Shown here: one piece after another, positions 8,276-17,048 of the stretch
Position numbering within the stretch: position 1 is the stretch's first letter
Layout of the letters: every line of letters starts with the position of its first letter
Assembly: GCF_025770735.1 (NCBI RefSeq)
Contig: NZ_JAODPB010000002.1
Location: forward strand, 1 to 64,000
Origin: Shouchella tritolerans
GTDB lineage: Bacteria; Bacillota; Bacilli; Bacillales; Bacillaceae_D
Length of the DNA stretch: 64,000 nucleotides
Direction of reading: 5' to 3'
Program-made: the position numbers and the translations under genes
Notes under the pieces: model-generated
Seen by the model: only the letters and a program-made list of their open reading frames with translations
Told to the model about the DNA's origin: nothing
Databases searched by the model: none

Positions 8276-8401
8276 GCTGCTCATTATAATAGAGGTTAAT
8301 ATAACGCTCAATATTCAATATTTTTAGTTATGATGGATAACAGACAACTTATAAAACTTTGTCGCTTAACGACCTAAATAAATTTAGGGGGAACGAAAAC
8401 A

Positions 8402-9007
8402 ATGAAGAAGAAAACCGACTTAAGAATACTGCGCACGAAACAATCGATTCGAAAGGCGTTTTATGAGCTTATTCAGGAAAAAGGATACGAGGCGATAACG
8501 GTCCAGGATATTGCCGATCAGGCTATGATCAATCGAAATACATTTTACCTCCACTACCAAAACAAGCCTGATTTATTAGATACATGTATGAATGAACTGT
8601 TAAGCGATTTAAAGGATGCAATCCTTTTTTGTCCGATCAGCATGAATCCTTTCAGCATTTCTCTACTCGAGACAGTCATGCAAACGGTACTGGAGCATAT
8701 TTCTCTAAACATGACCTTTTACCGTTCCATGTTAATTGAAGAGAACCGAATCTATCCGTTTCAAGCGAAAATGGAGCATATCATTAAAGATAAATTAATG
8801 GAGGGGTGGAAACCTGCTCAGGAAAACGCCCCATTAGCGATATCCAATGAATTGCTGATCGAATACCTCGGATCGGCTTTCATGGGGATTGTCATTTGGT
8901 GGATTAAAAACGATAAGCCCCTTTCTAAAGAGGTGGTTTCATCTCAGTTTAGTAAAATTGTTGCCTATGGGCACTTAAGAGCTGGCGGCATCGCCGTAGA
9001 GGAATAA
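8402..9007 (+). CDS. TetR/AcrR family regulator
   Basis: 201 aa. The N-terminal HTH (~10–55) is typical of TetR: RKAFYELIQEKGYEAITVQD, then INRNTFYLHYQNKPDLLDT. The C-terminal domain resembles the TetR_C_8-type ligand pocket of DhaS-like regulators. A Shine-Dalgarno (AGGGGG) lies 10 bp upstream of ATG. It is divergent from the SnoaL gene, and its stop is one base before the next gene's ATG, so it is co-transcribed with the ArsR gene. Confidence 0.85.
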   Translation: MKKKTDLRILRTKQSIRKAFYELIQEKGYEAITVQDIADQAMINRNTFYLHYQNKPDLLDTCMNELLSDLKDAILFCPISMNPFSISLLETVMQTVLEHISLNMTFYRSMLIEENRIYPFQAKMEHIIKDKLMEGWKPAQENAPLAISNELLIEYLGSAFMGIVIWWIKNDKPLSKEVVSSQFSKIVAYGHLRAGGIAVEE

Positions 9008-9008
9008 A

Positions 9009-9377
9009 ATGAGCGAGAGTAGAAGAGAATTAATTAGGATTGACATATCGCAAAATGTAGATATAATAAAAGGCATGGATCCAATTAAAGTGTTCAAAGC
9101 GTTGTCTAACGAGTCGAGATTACAGATTTTACAGTGGCTTAAGGAGCCTGAAAAACATTTTGTGCCCCATGAAGGAGTGGATATGAAAGAAATCGGGGTG
9201 TGTGTCAGTCAAGTGACGGATAAGTTGAACATGACACAGTCGACAGCATCGCAGTATTTGTTCATTCTACAACGGGCCGGACTGATTCGAACTGAGCGGA
9301 TCGGCAAATACACGTACTACAAACGAGATGAAGAGAAGATCAGTGAGTTGGCTGCATATTTGAATCAGAAACTTTAA
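9009..9377 (+). CDS. ArsR family winged-helix regulator
   Basis: 122 aa with an ArsR HTH (~25–110): KVFKALSNESRLQILQWL, then MTQSTASQYLFILQRAGLI recognition helix, then the RIGKYTYYKRDE wing. No metal-binding CxC is obvious in the DNA-recognition helix, so it may sense something other than a metal. It is coupled to the TetR gene upstream. An MFS gene lies downstream after a terminator and a palindrome. Confidence 0.85.
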   Translation: MSESRRELIRIDISQNVDIIKGMDPIKVFKALSNESRLQILQWLKEPEKHFVPHEGVDMKEIGVCVSQVTDKLNMTQSTASQYLFILQRAGLIRTERIGKYTYYKRDEEKISELAAYLNQKL

Positions 9378-9382
9378 TCTGA

Positions 9383-9412
9383 ACTGAATACCTTAAACGT
9401 ATTCAGTTTTTC
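9383..9412 (+). terminator. Terminator after the ArsR gene
   Basis: The stem ACTGAATAC/GTATTCAGT has a 7-nt loop and is followed by TTTT. Confidence 0.8.
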
Positions 9413-9420
9413 GGCCCTAC

Positions 9421-9440
9421 ATATCGACATATCGCGATAT
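9421..9440. promoter_or_regulatory. Probable ArsR operator upstream of the MFS gene
   Basis: The perfect 12-bp palindrome ATATCGCGATAT (9429–9440) is preceded by a further ATATCG copy. It lies in the promoter region of the MFS gene, which suggests repression by the adjacent ArsR protein. Confidence 0.5.
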
Positions 9441-9484
9441 ATAAATTGATTAAAAGGATCCTCGTATCAATAAAAAAAGGAGAA

Positions 9485-10681
9485 GTGAATGCATTGTCTA
9501 ACACGTGGAGAGTCTATTTATTGGCTTTAGTTACTTTTTTAGTGGGTACATCAGAGTACGTTATTTCTGGCATCTTAGATAAAATCTCGGATACAATGGG
9601 TATTTCTGTTACTTCTGCGGGACAGTTAGTCACGATTTTTTCCTTTGTATACGCCATTGGCACCCCGATCCTTATGGCGTTGACTGCTAAGGTGGAAAGA
9701 CAAAAACTGCTAGTTTGGGCGCTAGGTATCTTCGTAATTGGGAATGTACTGTCATTCGTTTTGCCTGGCTATGCATCGTTTCTCGCCGCTCGCGTCATCA
9801 TGGCTCTAGGCGCGGGAATGGTCGTGGTAACTGCTTTGGACATCGCCGCGAAAATTGCTGCCCCAGGCAAACAAGCCAGCGCGATTGCTACCGTGGTGAT
9901 GGGCTTTACGGCTTCTTTGATTATCGGCGTGCCGCTTGGACGTATCGTTGCAGCACAGTTCGGATGGAAAGCTGTTTTTGGTATATTGGCACTGGCCGGT
10001 CTGGTGGCTATGTTCGTTCTGTACGCCATCATCCCTCGAGTTCAAGGGGATAAACCGATTCCGTTGTCCAAGCAACTTGCCTTTTTGAAAAACGGAAACG
10101 TAGCGTTAGGACTTGCGATTACCTTTTTCTGGCTCGGCGGATACTCGATCGCCTACACCTACATTTCACCGTATCTACTTGAAGTTGCCGGATTGAAAGA
10201 AGGGATGCTGAGTGGAGTGCTGTTGGCTTTCGGCATCGCTAGCCTCCTCGGATCCAAATTCGGCGGTTTCAGCACGGATAAATGGGGGGTATTCCCGACG
10301 CTGTCAGGGGGGATGCTCTTGCACGTCATAGCGCTGCTTCTCCTCTCTTTAACCGTTACCTATACCCATTCGTGGCTGCCGATTGTCATCCTCCTGATTT
10401 TGTGGTCGTTTGCGGCATGGTCCTCCGGTCCAACGCAACAAGTCAATCTAGTTCGGATTGAACCGAATTATTCTGGAATCATGCTGAGCCTGAACCAATC
10501 CATGATGCAGTTGTCCATGGCTGCGGGCGCTGCAATCGGAGGCGTCATGATCGACCGTGTGTCTCTATCATCCATTACATGGGTCGGGATGGTTGGAGTC
10601 GCTATTGCGATCGTGGTAGTGACGTTCTTGAGGATGCGAATGAGTGCCGGCAGTCAAGGTACCGGAGAGTATCCTGGATGA
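9485..10681 (+). CDS. MFS transporter, drug-efflux (AraJ/YdhP-like) type
   Basis: About 398 aa with twelve predicted membrane segments. The opening (YLLALVTFLVGTSEYVISGI) is typical of DHA1-type MFS efflux pumps, and the segment-4/5 region (ALGAGMVVVTALDIAAKIA, GFTASLIIGVPLG) is conserved. Start choice is uncertain: GTG at 9485 sits close to the AAGGAG at 9477–9482, TTG at 9494 has better spacing, and an upstream TTG at 9446 has no Shine-Dalgarno. It is probably controlled by the ArsR protein. The substrate is unknown. Confidence 0.82.
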   Translation: MNALSNTWRVYLLALVTFLVGTSEYVISGILDKISDTMGISVTSAGQLVTIFSFVYAIGTPILMALTAKVERQKLLVWALGIFVIGNVLSFVLPGYASFLAARVIMALGAGMVVVTALDIAAKIAAPGKQASAIATVVMGFTASLIIGVPLGRIVAAQFGWKAVFGILALAGLVAMFVLYAIIPRVQGDKPIPLSKQLAFLKNGNVALGLAITFFWLGGYSIAYTYISPYLLEVAGLKEGMLSGVLLAFGIASLLGSKFGGFSTDKWGVFPTLSGGMLLHVIALLLLSLTVTYTHSWLPIVILLILWSFAAWSSGPTQQVNLVRIEPNYSGIMLSLNQSMMQLSMAAGAAIGGVMIDRVSLSSITWVGMVGVAIAIVVVTFLRMRMSAGSQGTGEYPG

Positions 10682-10994
10682 AGTCTAAAAAGGCATTCAT
10701 TTAATGAATTGAAGTTGCACCTGATGGCAAACGACTAAAATGCATCATCTTCTGGCTTTCGGAAGATGATGCATGACAACTAAATAACACGAGGAGAACC
10801 GTATCACAAATAGTGGTAAAGCCCAGGATCAAGGCTGTGATGATGCGTTCTGCAGAATTGGAAGAGGAAATTTAAGGAATCAAGTTTTAACCTAACCTGA
10901 AGACAAGAACTTGATTCCATTGATGTAAAGGACAGTGCTTGTTCAATCATCTACAGACCTTGCCCTAGCTGGGTAGGGAGGCACCTCAAATGAA
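10682..10994. other. Gene-free stretch with two perfect inverted repeats
   Basis: It holds a 13-bp inverted repeat (ATGCATCATCTTC, 10740–10774) and an 11-bp one (GGAATCAAGTT, 10876–10918). Neither has a T-run on the plus strand. The second resembles a hairpin at 44716–44750. No gene was recognised. Confidence 0.6.
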
Positions 10995-12494
10995 TTAATA
11001 ATCGGTAATGTTTCCGCACCAGCGAGTGATTCCTTCATTTATGGTTTGCATTGGATTTGGATCGGATAGAGGAATCGCCCAGGCAATATGTCCATCCGGC
11101 CGAATAAGCGCTGTGTGGACGTCGTTCCAATCCGCGTCAGCCTCGGCCAAAGAGGCATGTACAACTTGAAGGTTGCTATACGTTTCCCATTGACCGCTAA
11201 TCTGTTCATTAGAATGGAAATGCAACAAAAGAAAAGTACCTTTGTGCAGGAGCGGATAGGAGTTCATCAATTGTCCATCTTTCAGCTTTAAGCTGAGATC
11301 CTTGAACCGTTTCCCGTTTAAAGGATGGGAAGGTGCTTCGGCGTCGGGTGCATAATGTACATCCATGGCGGAAATCTGTTCAGCGATTTGATAATTAGCC
11401 TCCGGTATCTGAATCAGATTCGCCAGCATGCTTCGCAGTTCCGTGATGGGAGGAGTCACATCCAGAAGCAGGGTTTGGACCTCGGTATTCCGGAGCAAGG
11501 CCGTATTCCATGGAAAACGTTCGGCATGATAACTGTCCAATAGCCAGTCCGGAGCCCAGCCTTTGATTGCTCCTGCAAGCTTCCAGCCTAAGTTCATCGC
11601 TTCCTGTAAGCCGACGTTCATTCCCTGTCCACCAGCGGGAAAATGAATATGCGCCGAATCTCCCGCCAAGAACATTCGACCATTCCGATAGCGTCCTGCT
11701 TGCCGCGTCGCATTTCCGAAACGGGACATCCATTTCACATCGTTCAATCCTAGGTCGCTTCCGGTTGTACGGATGAGCGATGAACGAAACTCTTCCAATG
11801 TAACGGGCTCATCCTTAGGGATGTTACGTCTCTCCATATCGATCATCAAGACCCGATAGATATGATCATTGATCGGCATGATGCTGACCAATCCTTGTTC
11901 TGTAATCCGGGATATGACACTCATAGGAGCCAAATCAGATAGAACGGCATCGCCCAGAATCGCCGTGAAGGTCGCATCTGTACCTGCAAATGATATATTT
12001 GCATGTTTGCGAACCAAACTCCTAGCTCCATCCGTATCTACCACATAAGCTGATCTTAACGTTGTTTCTCCATGAGGTCCCGCGATCTTAACGTCAACCC
12101 CATCCTCATCCTGGTGCACAGATAGAGCCTCAACCTCTCTCCAGACCTCTGCGCCAAGGCTAAGCGCCCATTCCTCCAGGACCTTCTCCGTCTCACTCTG
12201 CGGTAAAAAGAGAGTGTGATTGGAAGAGGAATCCAACACCGAGAAATCCAAAGGAGTTTCTAATCCGGCGAAATGACCTCTCGAAAGTAAGCGGCCTTGC
12301 TTGATTAATTGTGATTTCACTCCACGCATATCTAAAATTTCCAGGGTGCGTGGATGTACGGTAAGCGCACGTGAATATGGAGTTGTCTCCTTTAGTCGCT
12401 CAATGACGCAGACTTTTACACCGGCTAATCCCAATTCTCCAGCCAACATCATGCCGACAGGACCGCCACCGATCAGGATGACTTCATAATTCAT
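10995..12494 (-). CDS. FAD-dependent aromatic/rifampin monooxygenase-like hydroxylase
   Basis: 499 aa, class A flavoprotein hydroxylase (PheA/TfdB/Rox-like). Residues 9–14 are the dinucleotide-binding GGGPVG, 153–159 the DTDGARS form of the DG motif, and 276–292 FLAGDSAHIHFPAGGQG, the GD motif that binds FAD ribityl. The C-terminal ~100 residues form the thioredoxin-like tail typical of these enzymes. It probably oxygenates an aromatic compound or inactivates an antibiotic; the substrate is unknown. It lies 25 bp downstream of the RidA gene on the same strand and is probably co-transcribed with it from a MarR-controlled promoter. Confidence 0.85.
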   Translation of the reverse strand: MNYEVILIGGGPVGMMLAGELGLAGVKVCVIERLKETTPYSRALTVHPRTLEILDMRGVKSQLIKQGRLLSRGHFAGLETPLDFSVLDSSSNHTLFLPQSETEKVLEEWALSLGAEVWREVEALSVHQDEDGVDVKIAGPHGETTLRSAYVVDTDGARSLVRKHANISFAGTDATFTAILGDAVLSDLAPMSVISRITEQGLVSIMPINDHIYRVLMIDMERRNIPKDEPVTLEEFRSSLIRTTGSDLGLNDVKWMSRFGNATRQAGRYRNGRMFLAGDSAHIHFPAGGQGMNVGLQEAMNLGWKLAGAIKGWAPDWLLDSYHAERFPWNTALLRNTEVQTLLLDVTPPITELRSMLANLIQIPEANYQIAEQISAMDVHYAPDAEAPSHPLNGKRFKDLSLKLKDGQLMNSYPLLHKGTFLLLHFHSNEQISGQWETYSNLQVVHASLAEADADWNDVHTALIRPDGHIAWAIPLSDPNPMQTINEGITRWCGNITDY

Positions 12495-12518
12495 ATCAAT
12501 AACCTCTTTTCTTAAACA

Positions 12519-12920
12519 TTATGGGAAGATCACGATAGCGTCTATTTCGATAAGCCATTCAGGATCGGCTAGCGCTTGAACGCCTATATAGGTACTTGCT
12601 GTCTTCGGCCAGTTAGGGCCAAACACATGAAATCCTGCGTCAAAAATAATCGAAATCAATTCCGGATTGTGGTTTACCACAAAAATATTCATTTTGGCAA
12701 TGTACAATGGATCCGCTCCCACGGCTTCCAATGCATACTTGAGATTGGTGAACACTTGAATCGCTTGCGTATAATAGTCCCCTGAACCGACCAATGCGCC
12801 TGTTTCATCCACAGAAACCTGACCTGAGATGAAGGCCAGTTTGGAGGCAGTAGTTACCACGACATGAGAAATGACAGATGTAACCTTATCCGTCAATGTC
12901 TTTGGATTCACGATTTCCAC
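12519..12920 (-). CDS. RidA (YjgF/UK114) family protein
   Basis: About 133 aa. It carries the family motifs LAFISGQVSVDETG, QAIQVFTNLKYALEAVGA and the closing IEIDAIVIFP. RidA proteins hydrolyse reactive enamines/imines, but this subgroup may be a ring-opening or detoxifying partner of the neighbouring monooxygenase. The GTG at 12920 is chosen because a GGAGG lies upstream; spacing (~13 nt) is a little long. Upstream codons up to 13037 are open but give no plausible N terminus. Confidence 0.8.
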   Translation of the reverse strand: MEIVNPKTLTDKVTSVISHVVVTTASKLAFISGQVSVDETGALVGSGDYYTQAIQVFTNLKYALEAVGADPLYIAKMNIFVVNHNPELISIIFDAGFHVFGPNWPKTASTYIGVQALADPEWLIEIDAIVIFP

Positions 12921-12951
12921 AGGCAGGTATACACCTCCTTCATTAATTATT

Positions 12952-13029
12952 GTTTCGTTAGAAACTTTTCTATTGCTTGTAAAAATGGATGTAATAAAAA
13001 TTACATATAATTTTAGTTTCCTATGAAAC
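12952..13029. promoter_or_regulatory. Paired GTTTC-N4-GAAAC sites (probable MarR operators)
   Basis: Two identical inverted repeats, GTTTC-gtta-GAAAC at 12952–12965 and GTTTC-ctat-GAAAC at 13016–13029, lie 64 bp apart between the divergent RidA and MarR genes. They are probably bound by the MarR protein at 13155. Confidence 0.6.
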
Positions 13030-13154
13030 AATATCATTGTACTTGGTTACCCTTTATCCTGTCAATCCCAACGTCAATATGAGTATGACCGTTTGTTTCT
13101 CAGAGAACAATCTATGATATAATAAAACAAATGAGTCAAGGAGCCAGCATAAGC

Positions 13155-13631
13155 ATGGATACTGTCAATAAAAACAAAACCGCCATTCATGAACGATTCG
13201 TTCAGTTTCTTGAGCAAAAAGAGCAATATGAAACTCGAATAACTGCCACATACCTGGAGGATATCCGGAAGCATATTGAATCGGAATTCAGCTTGAATAT
13301 GACGGAACTGCACACCATTGCGTGCATCGGAGAGCAGGAACCGATCAATCTCACTTCCATCGCCGAGAGAAGCAATTTAAGCAAAGGAAATACATCCAAG
13401 ATCGCAAATAAACTGCTAAAGGCAGGTTGGGTGCGAAAAGCCCAACTCAACGATAACAAAAAGGAAGTGTATTTTCGGCTAACGCCTGTCGGCAAAAAGC
13501 TGTTTGCTGCTCATGAGGAGCTCCACGCGAAGGAAAAGCAACGGATGTACGAGTTTTTGGAAAGATACAACGAACGCGAGCTTGAATTTATCAAACAGCT
13601 GTTTGAAGATATGGTTGACTTCTATCGCTGA
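13155..13631 (+). CDS. MarR family regulator
   Basis: 158 aa. The winged-helix core (~40–115) contains LTSIAERSNLSKGNTSKIAN (recognition region) and the VYFRLTPVGKKLF wing. The ATG at 13155 follows AAGGAG by 11 bp; an in-frame ATG at 13131 lacks one. It is divergent from the RidA–monooxygenase pair and probably represses them via the GTTTC-N4-GAAAC sites. Confidence 0.83.
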   Translation: MDTVNKNKTAIHERFVQFLEQKEQYETRITATYLEDIRKHIESEFSLNMTELHTIACIGEQEPINLTSIAERSNLSKGNTSKIANKLLKAGWVRKAQLNDNKKEVYFRLTPVGKKLFAAHEELHAKEKQRMYEFLERYNERELEFIKQLFEDMVDFYR

Positions 13632-13651
13632 CATACCTCAAGAAACCAGAA

Positions 13652-13789
13652 AAAAGTTTTTACCAATTTATCGAATCCTATTCTGAGACGGAGTTACGAA
13701 CGATCGGAAAATTTATGAGTGATTTGTTGGCGCGTGCCGCAAAACTCTACGGAAGGGAAGTTAGGAAGAATGACAACCTTAAAGATTGA
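13652..13789 (+). pseudogene. Second MarR-family C-terminal remnant
   Basis: The frame reads FYQFIESYSETELRTIGKF, then MSDLLARAAKLYG, a typical MarR C-terminal dimerisation helix. It aligns with MYEFLERYNERELEFIKQLF of the gene just upstream. No HTH part is present, so this is a decayed tail of a second MarR gene. Confidence 0.6.
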
Positions 13790-13952
13790 GGATTTAAGAT
13801 CCAAGATTGAAGGGAAGTAGATTTTAAAAGGGCTCACACTGGAGGTTCATGGCGGCGAGATTCATGCGATTATGGGGCCTAATGGGACGGGAAAAAGCGG
13901 GCCATCCCAAATGCGAAGTTACGGATGGCAAGGTGGCATTGGACGCGGACCT
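13770..13952 (+). pseudogene. sufC remnant (Fe–S assembly ATPase)
   Basis: The frame reads MTTLKIEDLRSKIEGK, stop, ILKGLTLEVHGGEIHAIMG, then PNGTGKS (Walker A), then a deletion and frame shift, then GHPKCEVTDGKVALD. This follows the start of SufC. The rest of the gene is absent. It carries a nonsense codon, a small deletion and a 3' truncation. Its second frame runs open into the next gene, which gives a misleading longer N terminus to that gene. Confidence 0.75.
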
Positions 13953-14052
13953 TTACCCAAATCTGTATGCAGAACGGGTTTGTAGTAGAACGAATGGAAT
14001 AGGCTCAATAATCACTTATAATTTCAGTAATAGTTGGTGGTGTAGAAAATCA

Positions 14053-14976
14053 ATGAACGTATTTTCTAAAAGAACAAAAATGGTATTTGTATTGCTCATT
14101 TTATTATTAACGATTACAGGATGCTCCACCAAAATGCCTATATTTTCAAATGAAAATCAATCTTTATCTGATCAACCTCAAAATACGAAACCTGTAGAAA
14201 ATGCTGTACCTGAAACACCAGTTGCCGAAGTGAAGGACATACCACCAAACAAACCGGTTGATTATGATCCTGCCTGGCCGGACCGTTCGGTGAAGTCTTC
14301 TAACGGGCATCTTGTGAATACTTGTGTTCCGGATGAGCTGCGCAATAAAGCAACTACATTAACAACCAGTGATGGGGTGTATCTGTCTGCACTTGTGCTT
14401 GGCAGTGGAGATAAAGGAGTCCTGCTTGCACACGAGCAAGGTTATAACATTTGCTCTTTTCTTGACATGGGAACTGAACTGGCTGACAGTGGGTATCTGG
14501 TTGTTATTCCTGAATATCGTAATCATGGTGCCTCACAGAATTTTCCGGAGGATAATCAGAATATAGATCGTGATGCAGATGCTGCCTTAGGTGAGCTCGA
14601 ACGATTGGGTGCAAAAAGAGTATTTTTGGCAGGAGCATCATGTGGCGGTAGTACAGCAATCATTGCAGGCGTTCGTCAGGCGCTGCCTATTGAGGGGCTG
14701 ATTATTCTTTCTTCTCCTGCACAATGTGGGCCCCTTGATTCAATTCCGAGCGTTGAGAAGATTAAAGCACCATCCATGTTTGTTTTTTCACCTGGCGATT
14801 ATGGAGGCTCAATTGAAAAAGAAGTGCGCCAATTATATCAAGCATCCGGAGCAACGGATAAAGAGCTAATTGTGGATGAGAGTGGTTATCACGGAACAGA
14901 TATGTACCATAGGGGAGAGCACGGTGATGCCTTAAAGTCCAAGCTTATTGACTTTGTTAAAAAGGTATTTAATTAA
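14053..14976 (+). CDS. Lipoprotein alpha/beta hydrolase
   Basis: 307 aa. The signal peptide (~9–25) ends in lipobox TITGC, so a lipid-anchored surface protein is expected. The hydrolase domain (~100–305) has the oxyanion strand GVLLAHEQGY, the nucleophile elbow GASCGGS (Ser of G-x-S-x-G) and a late GYHGTDM histidine. An upstream in-frame extension to 13849 is out-of-frame sufC debris, so the ATG at 14053 is chosen although its Shine-Dalgarno is weak. The substrate is unknown; dienelactone-hydrolase or esterase-like activity is possible. Confidence 0.78.
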   Translation: MNVFSKRTKMVFVLLILLLTITGCSTKMPIFSNENQSLSDQPQNTKPVENAVPETPVAEVKDIPPNKPVDYDPAWPDRSVKSSNGHLVNTCVPDELRNKATTLTTSDGVYLSALVLGSGDKGVLLAHEQGYNICSFLDMGTELADSGYLVVIPEYRNHGASQNFPEDNQNIDRDADAALGELERLGAKRVFLAGASCGGSTAIIAGVRQALPIEGLIILSSPAQCGPLDSIPSVEKIKAPSMFVFSPGDYGGSIEKEVRQLYQASGATDKELIVDESGYHGTDMYHRGEHGDALKSKLIDFVKKVFN

Positions 14977-15187
14977 AGTAAATACCTTTTGTAACAAAAC
15001 CGTGGTTGATAAGAATTGTCAATTAATCCGGCCAAAGGTGCCTGCAAGGTCAAGAGAAAGCCGCTCGTTTCCCGACAGGGGAACTGAGCGGCAACATGAT
15101 GCAGGATCAGGGGATGACCACGGTCCGTCTACTTTTCTTATTATCTGCTAGACAGTGTATTTAGATTTATTTCGAAACGGTTCTGAT

Positions 15188-16345
15188 TCACCAGTTTTTT
15201 GTTCTAAAAGGTCTGAAGAATGCGCGAATGTCATCGGCAAAAAGCTCAGGTTCCTCTAGAGCGGTAAAATGTCCGCCGCGGGGCATCGAAGTCCAGCGGG
15301 TTACATTCAGGTTGCGCATGGCCCATTCCTTGGGCGGCAACAGGATATCCGCCGGGAATAGGGCAAGGCCAGTCGGAACCTCGATGTAGCCGATTGGCGG
15401 CAAAGAATGTGCATTATCATAATACATATGCGCTGTCGATCCTATGGTGTTCGTCACCCAATACACCATAATATGCGTAAGGAGTTCATCCTTGCTGAAT
15501 TTTTGCGCAAGATCGCCGTTACAATCGCTCCATGATCGGAATTTCTCCATCATCCAACCGGCCAAACCTACGGGCGAGTCGGAAAGTCCATATGCGAGGG
15601 TTTGGGGGCGCGTCGATTGAATGGACATATAGCCGCCCTCCTGAGCCATCCATGCCGAAGCATTATTCTTGTATTGCCGCTCTTCTTCTGAAAGCGTGGC
15701 CTGATTAGATGAAGCTATGAGATCTCGGATAATCCCGATATCGGTCAGATGGATTCCGTATAACCGTTCGGGATGGTTTGCCGCCAGGTATCTGGTCACA
15801 CCGGAGCCCATATCCCCACCGGCGGCAGCGAATTTACTGTAGCCTAATTCTTCGGTCATGAGCTTAACCCACATTTCGGCGACACGAAAATTGTTGACCC
15901 CGGGATGTTTAGGGCGGCTGGAGAATCCAAAGCCAGGTAATGAAGGGACGATTACGTCAAAAGCGTCCTCGGGGTTGCCGCCATGGCTGGCCGGATCTGT
16001 AAGTAGCGGGATGATTTTTTGGTAACGAAGGTAACTGTCGGGCCATCCGTGAGAAAGAATCAGGGGCAAAGGGTCAGGACCTTTACCGCGTTCATGTACG
16101 AAGTGCACGTCGATCCCATCGATCTTGCAGCGAAACTGGGAGAAGCGGTTCAACTTGGCTTCTTGTGCGCGCCAATCATAATGCTCCCTCCAATACGAAA
16201 CTAACGATTTTAAGTAATTTAATTCCGTGCCCCGTTCCCAATCCGCATTTTCCAATTGATCCGGCCAACGGATGTGATGGATTCTGTATTGCAGATCGTT
16301 CAGGATTTCATCAGAGACCTGGATTTGAAAACGTTCAATAGTCAA
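15188..16345 (-). CDS. Epoxide hydrolase, EHN-domain type
   Basis: 385 aa. The N-terminal ~110 residues form the EHN domain (FQIQVSDEILNDLQYRI, WPDQLENADWERG). The alpha/beta hydrolase core follows with LSHGWPDS (oxyanion HGWP) and AAAGGDMGSG carrying the nucleophile Asp; the usual Trp after this Asp is Met here. A late GGHFTALEEPE supplies the catalytic His. The start is TTG with AGGAGGG ~10 bp upstream. It hydrolyses epoxides to diols; the natural substrate is unknown. Confidence 0.87.
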   Translation of the reverse strand: MTIERFQIQVSDEILNDLQYRIHHIRWPDQLENADWERGTELNYLKSLVSYWREHYDWRAQEAKLNRFSQFRCKIDGIDVHFVHERGKGPDPLPLILSHGWPDSYLRYQKIIPLLTDPASHGGNPEDAFDVIVPSLPGFGFSSRPKHPGVNNFRVAEMWVKLMTEELGYSKFAAAGGDMGSGVTRYLAANHPERLYGIHLTDIGIIRDLIASSNQATLSEEERQYKNNASAWMAQEGGYMSIQSTRPQTLAYGLSDSPVGLAGWMMEKFRSWSDCNGDLAQKFSKDELLTHIMVYWVTNTIGSTAHMYYDNAHSLPPIGYIEVPTGLALFPADILLPPKEWAMRNLNVTRWTSMPRGGHFTALEEPELFADDIRAFFRPFRTKNW

Positions 16346-16602
16346 AATGATTTCCCTCCTCTTCTTAATACATCGTCATTATATCCCTCCAGCCGGTGTG
16401 GTACACTGGCATAAATGAAATATTTAACTAATAAAACGCTCTATCGTTTTCTCAAACCATACCATAAAGCGATTTGGTTTTCAGCACATCCTAAATGAAG
16501 CCAAGCCTGTTGATTTTCGAAAGTGGCTCTGATCCTAGCATAAACCCCTGCATATGCTCTATTTCCTCCGTAACGTTAATCCCTACGCTAAGTTGGTGTC
16601 CT

Positions 16603-16961
16603 TTAAAATTGTTTTACCACATCATCTGAATCAGTGGAGTAAGCCAGCTCTTTCTGTGATTCCAGAGCGGCCAGTTTGTCCAGCAGGGCTGCCCGGATTT
16701 GCTCATAGGCGTCACTGCCCCACGCCATACGTTTCGGACCCTCTCCTTGGTCGACTCGGTGGATAATCTGCTGCGCCATTTTATCCGGATTGCCGACATC
16801 CATTTGATCTGCCAAAGTTGTGAGCCATACTGTTACTGCAAGTCATCCAGCACCCCCGGCTTGCGTACCGTTGCAGCTACACGCTCCCCCCTCTCAAGCA
16901 ATCGGCGAGTTATACGTGAAGCCAAGCCTCCTGACGCTCCTGAAATGAACCATGTTTGCAT
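16603..16961 (-). pseudogene. Short-chain dehydrogenase, internally deleted
   Basis: The N-terminal piece reads MQTWFISGASGGLASRITR.. to PGVLDDLQ, then a stop and QYGSQLW in frame. The C-terminal piece (ADQMDVGNPDKMAQQIIHRV.. AYEQIRAALLDKLAALE) follows immediately in another frame. About 180 residues, including the YxxxK active site, are missing. The intact family member would be ~280 aa. It lies divergent/adjacent to the MmyB-type regulator, a common pairing for these SDRs. Confidence 0.8.
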
Positions 16962-17048
16962 ACTACAATCGTTGTCTTCCACTGAATCATACAAACAACT
17001 GGAGGGTGCTAGCCACAGCACGTCTATTCTATTAACAGGAGTAACAGT

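Noticed and set aside
10740-10774. 13-bp inverted repeat as an MFS terminator
   Set aside because: It has no T-run on the plus strand and lies 60 bp after the stop; kept only as an inverted repeat.
13849-14052. N-terminal extension of the lipoprotein hydrolase
   Set aside because: It reads through sufC debris (out of frame for Walker A); the lipoprotein signal starts at 14053.
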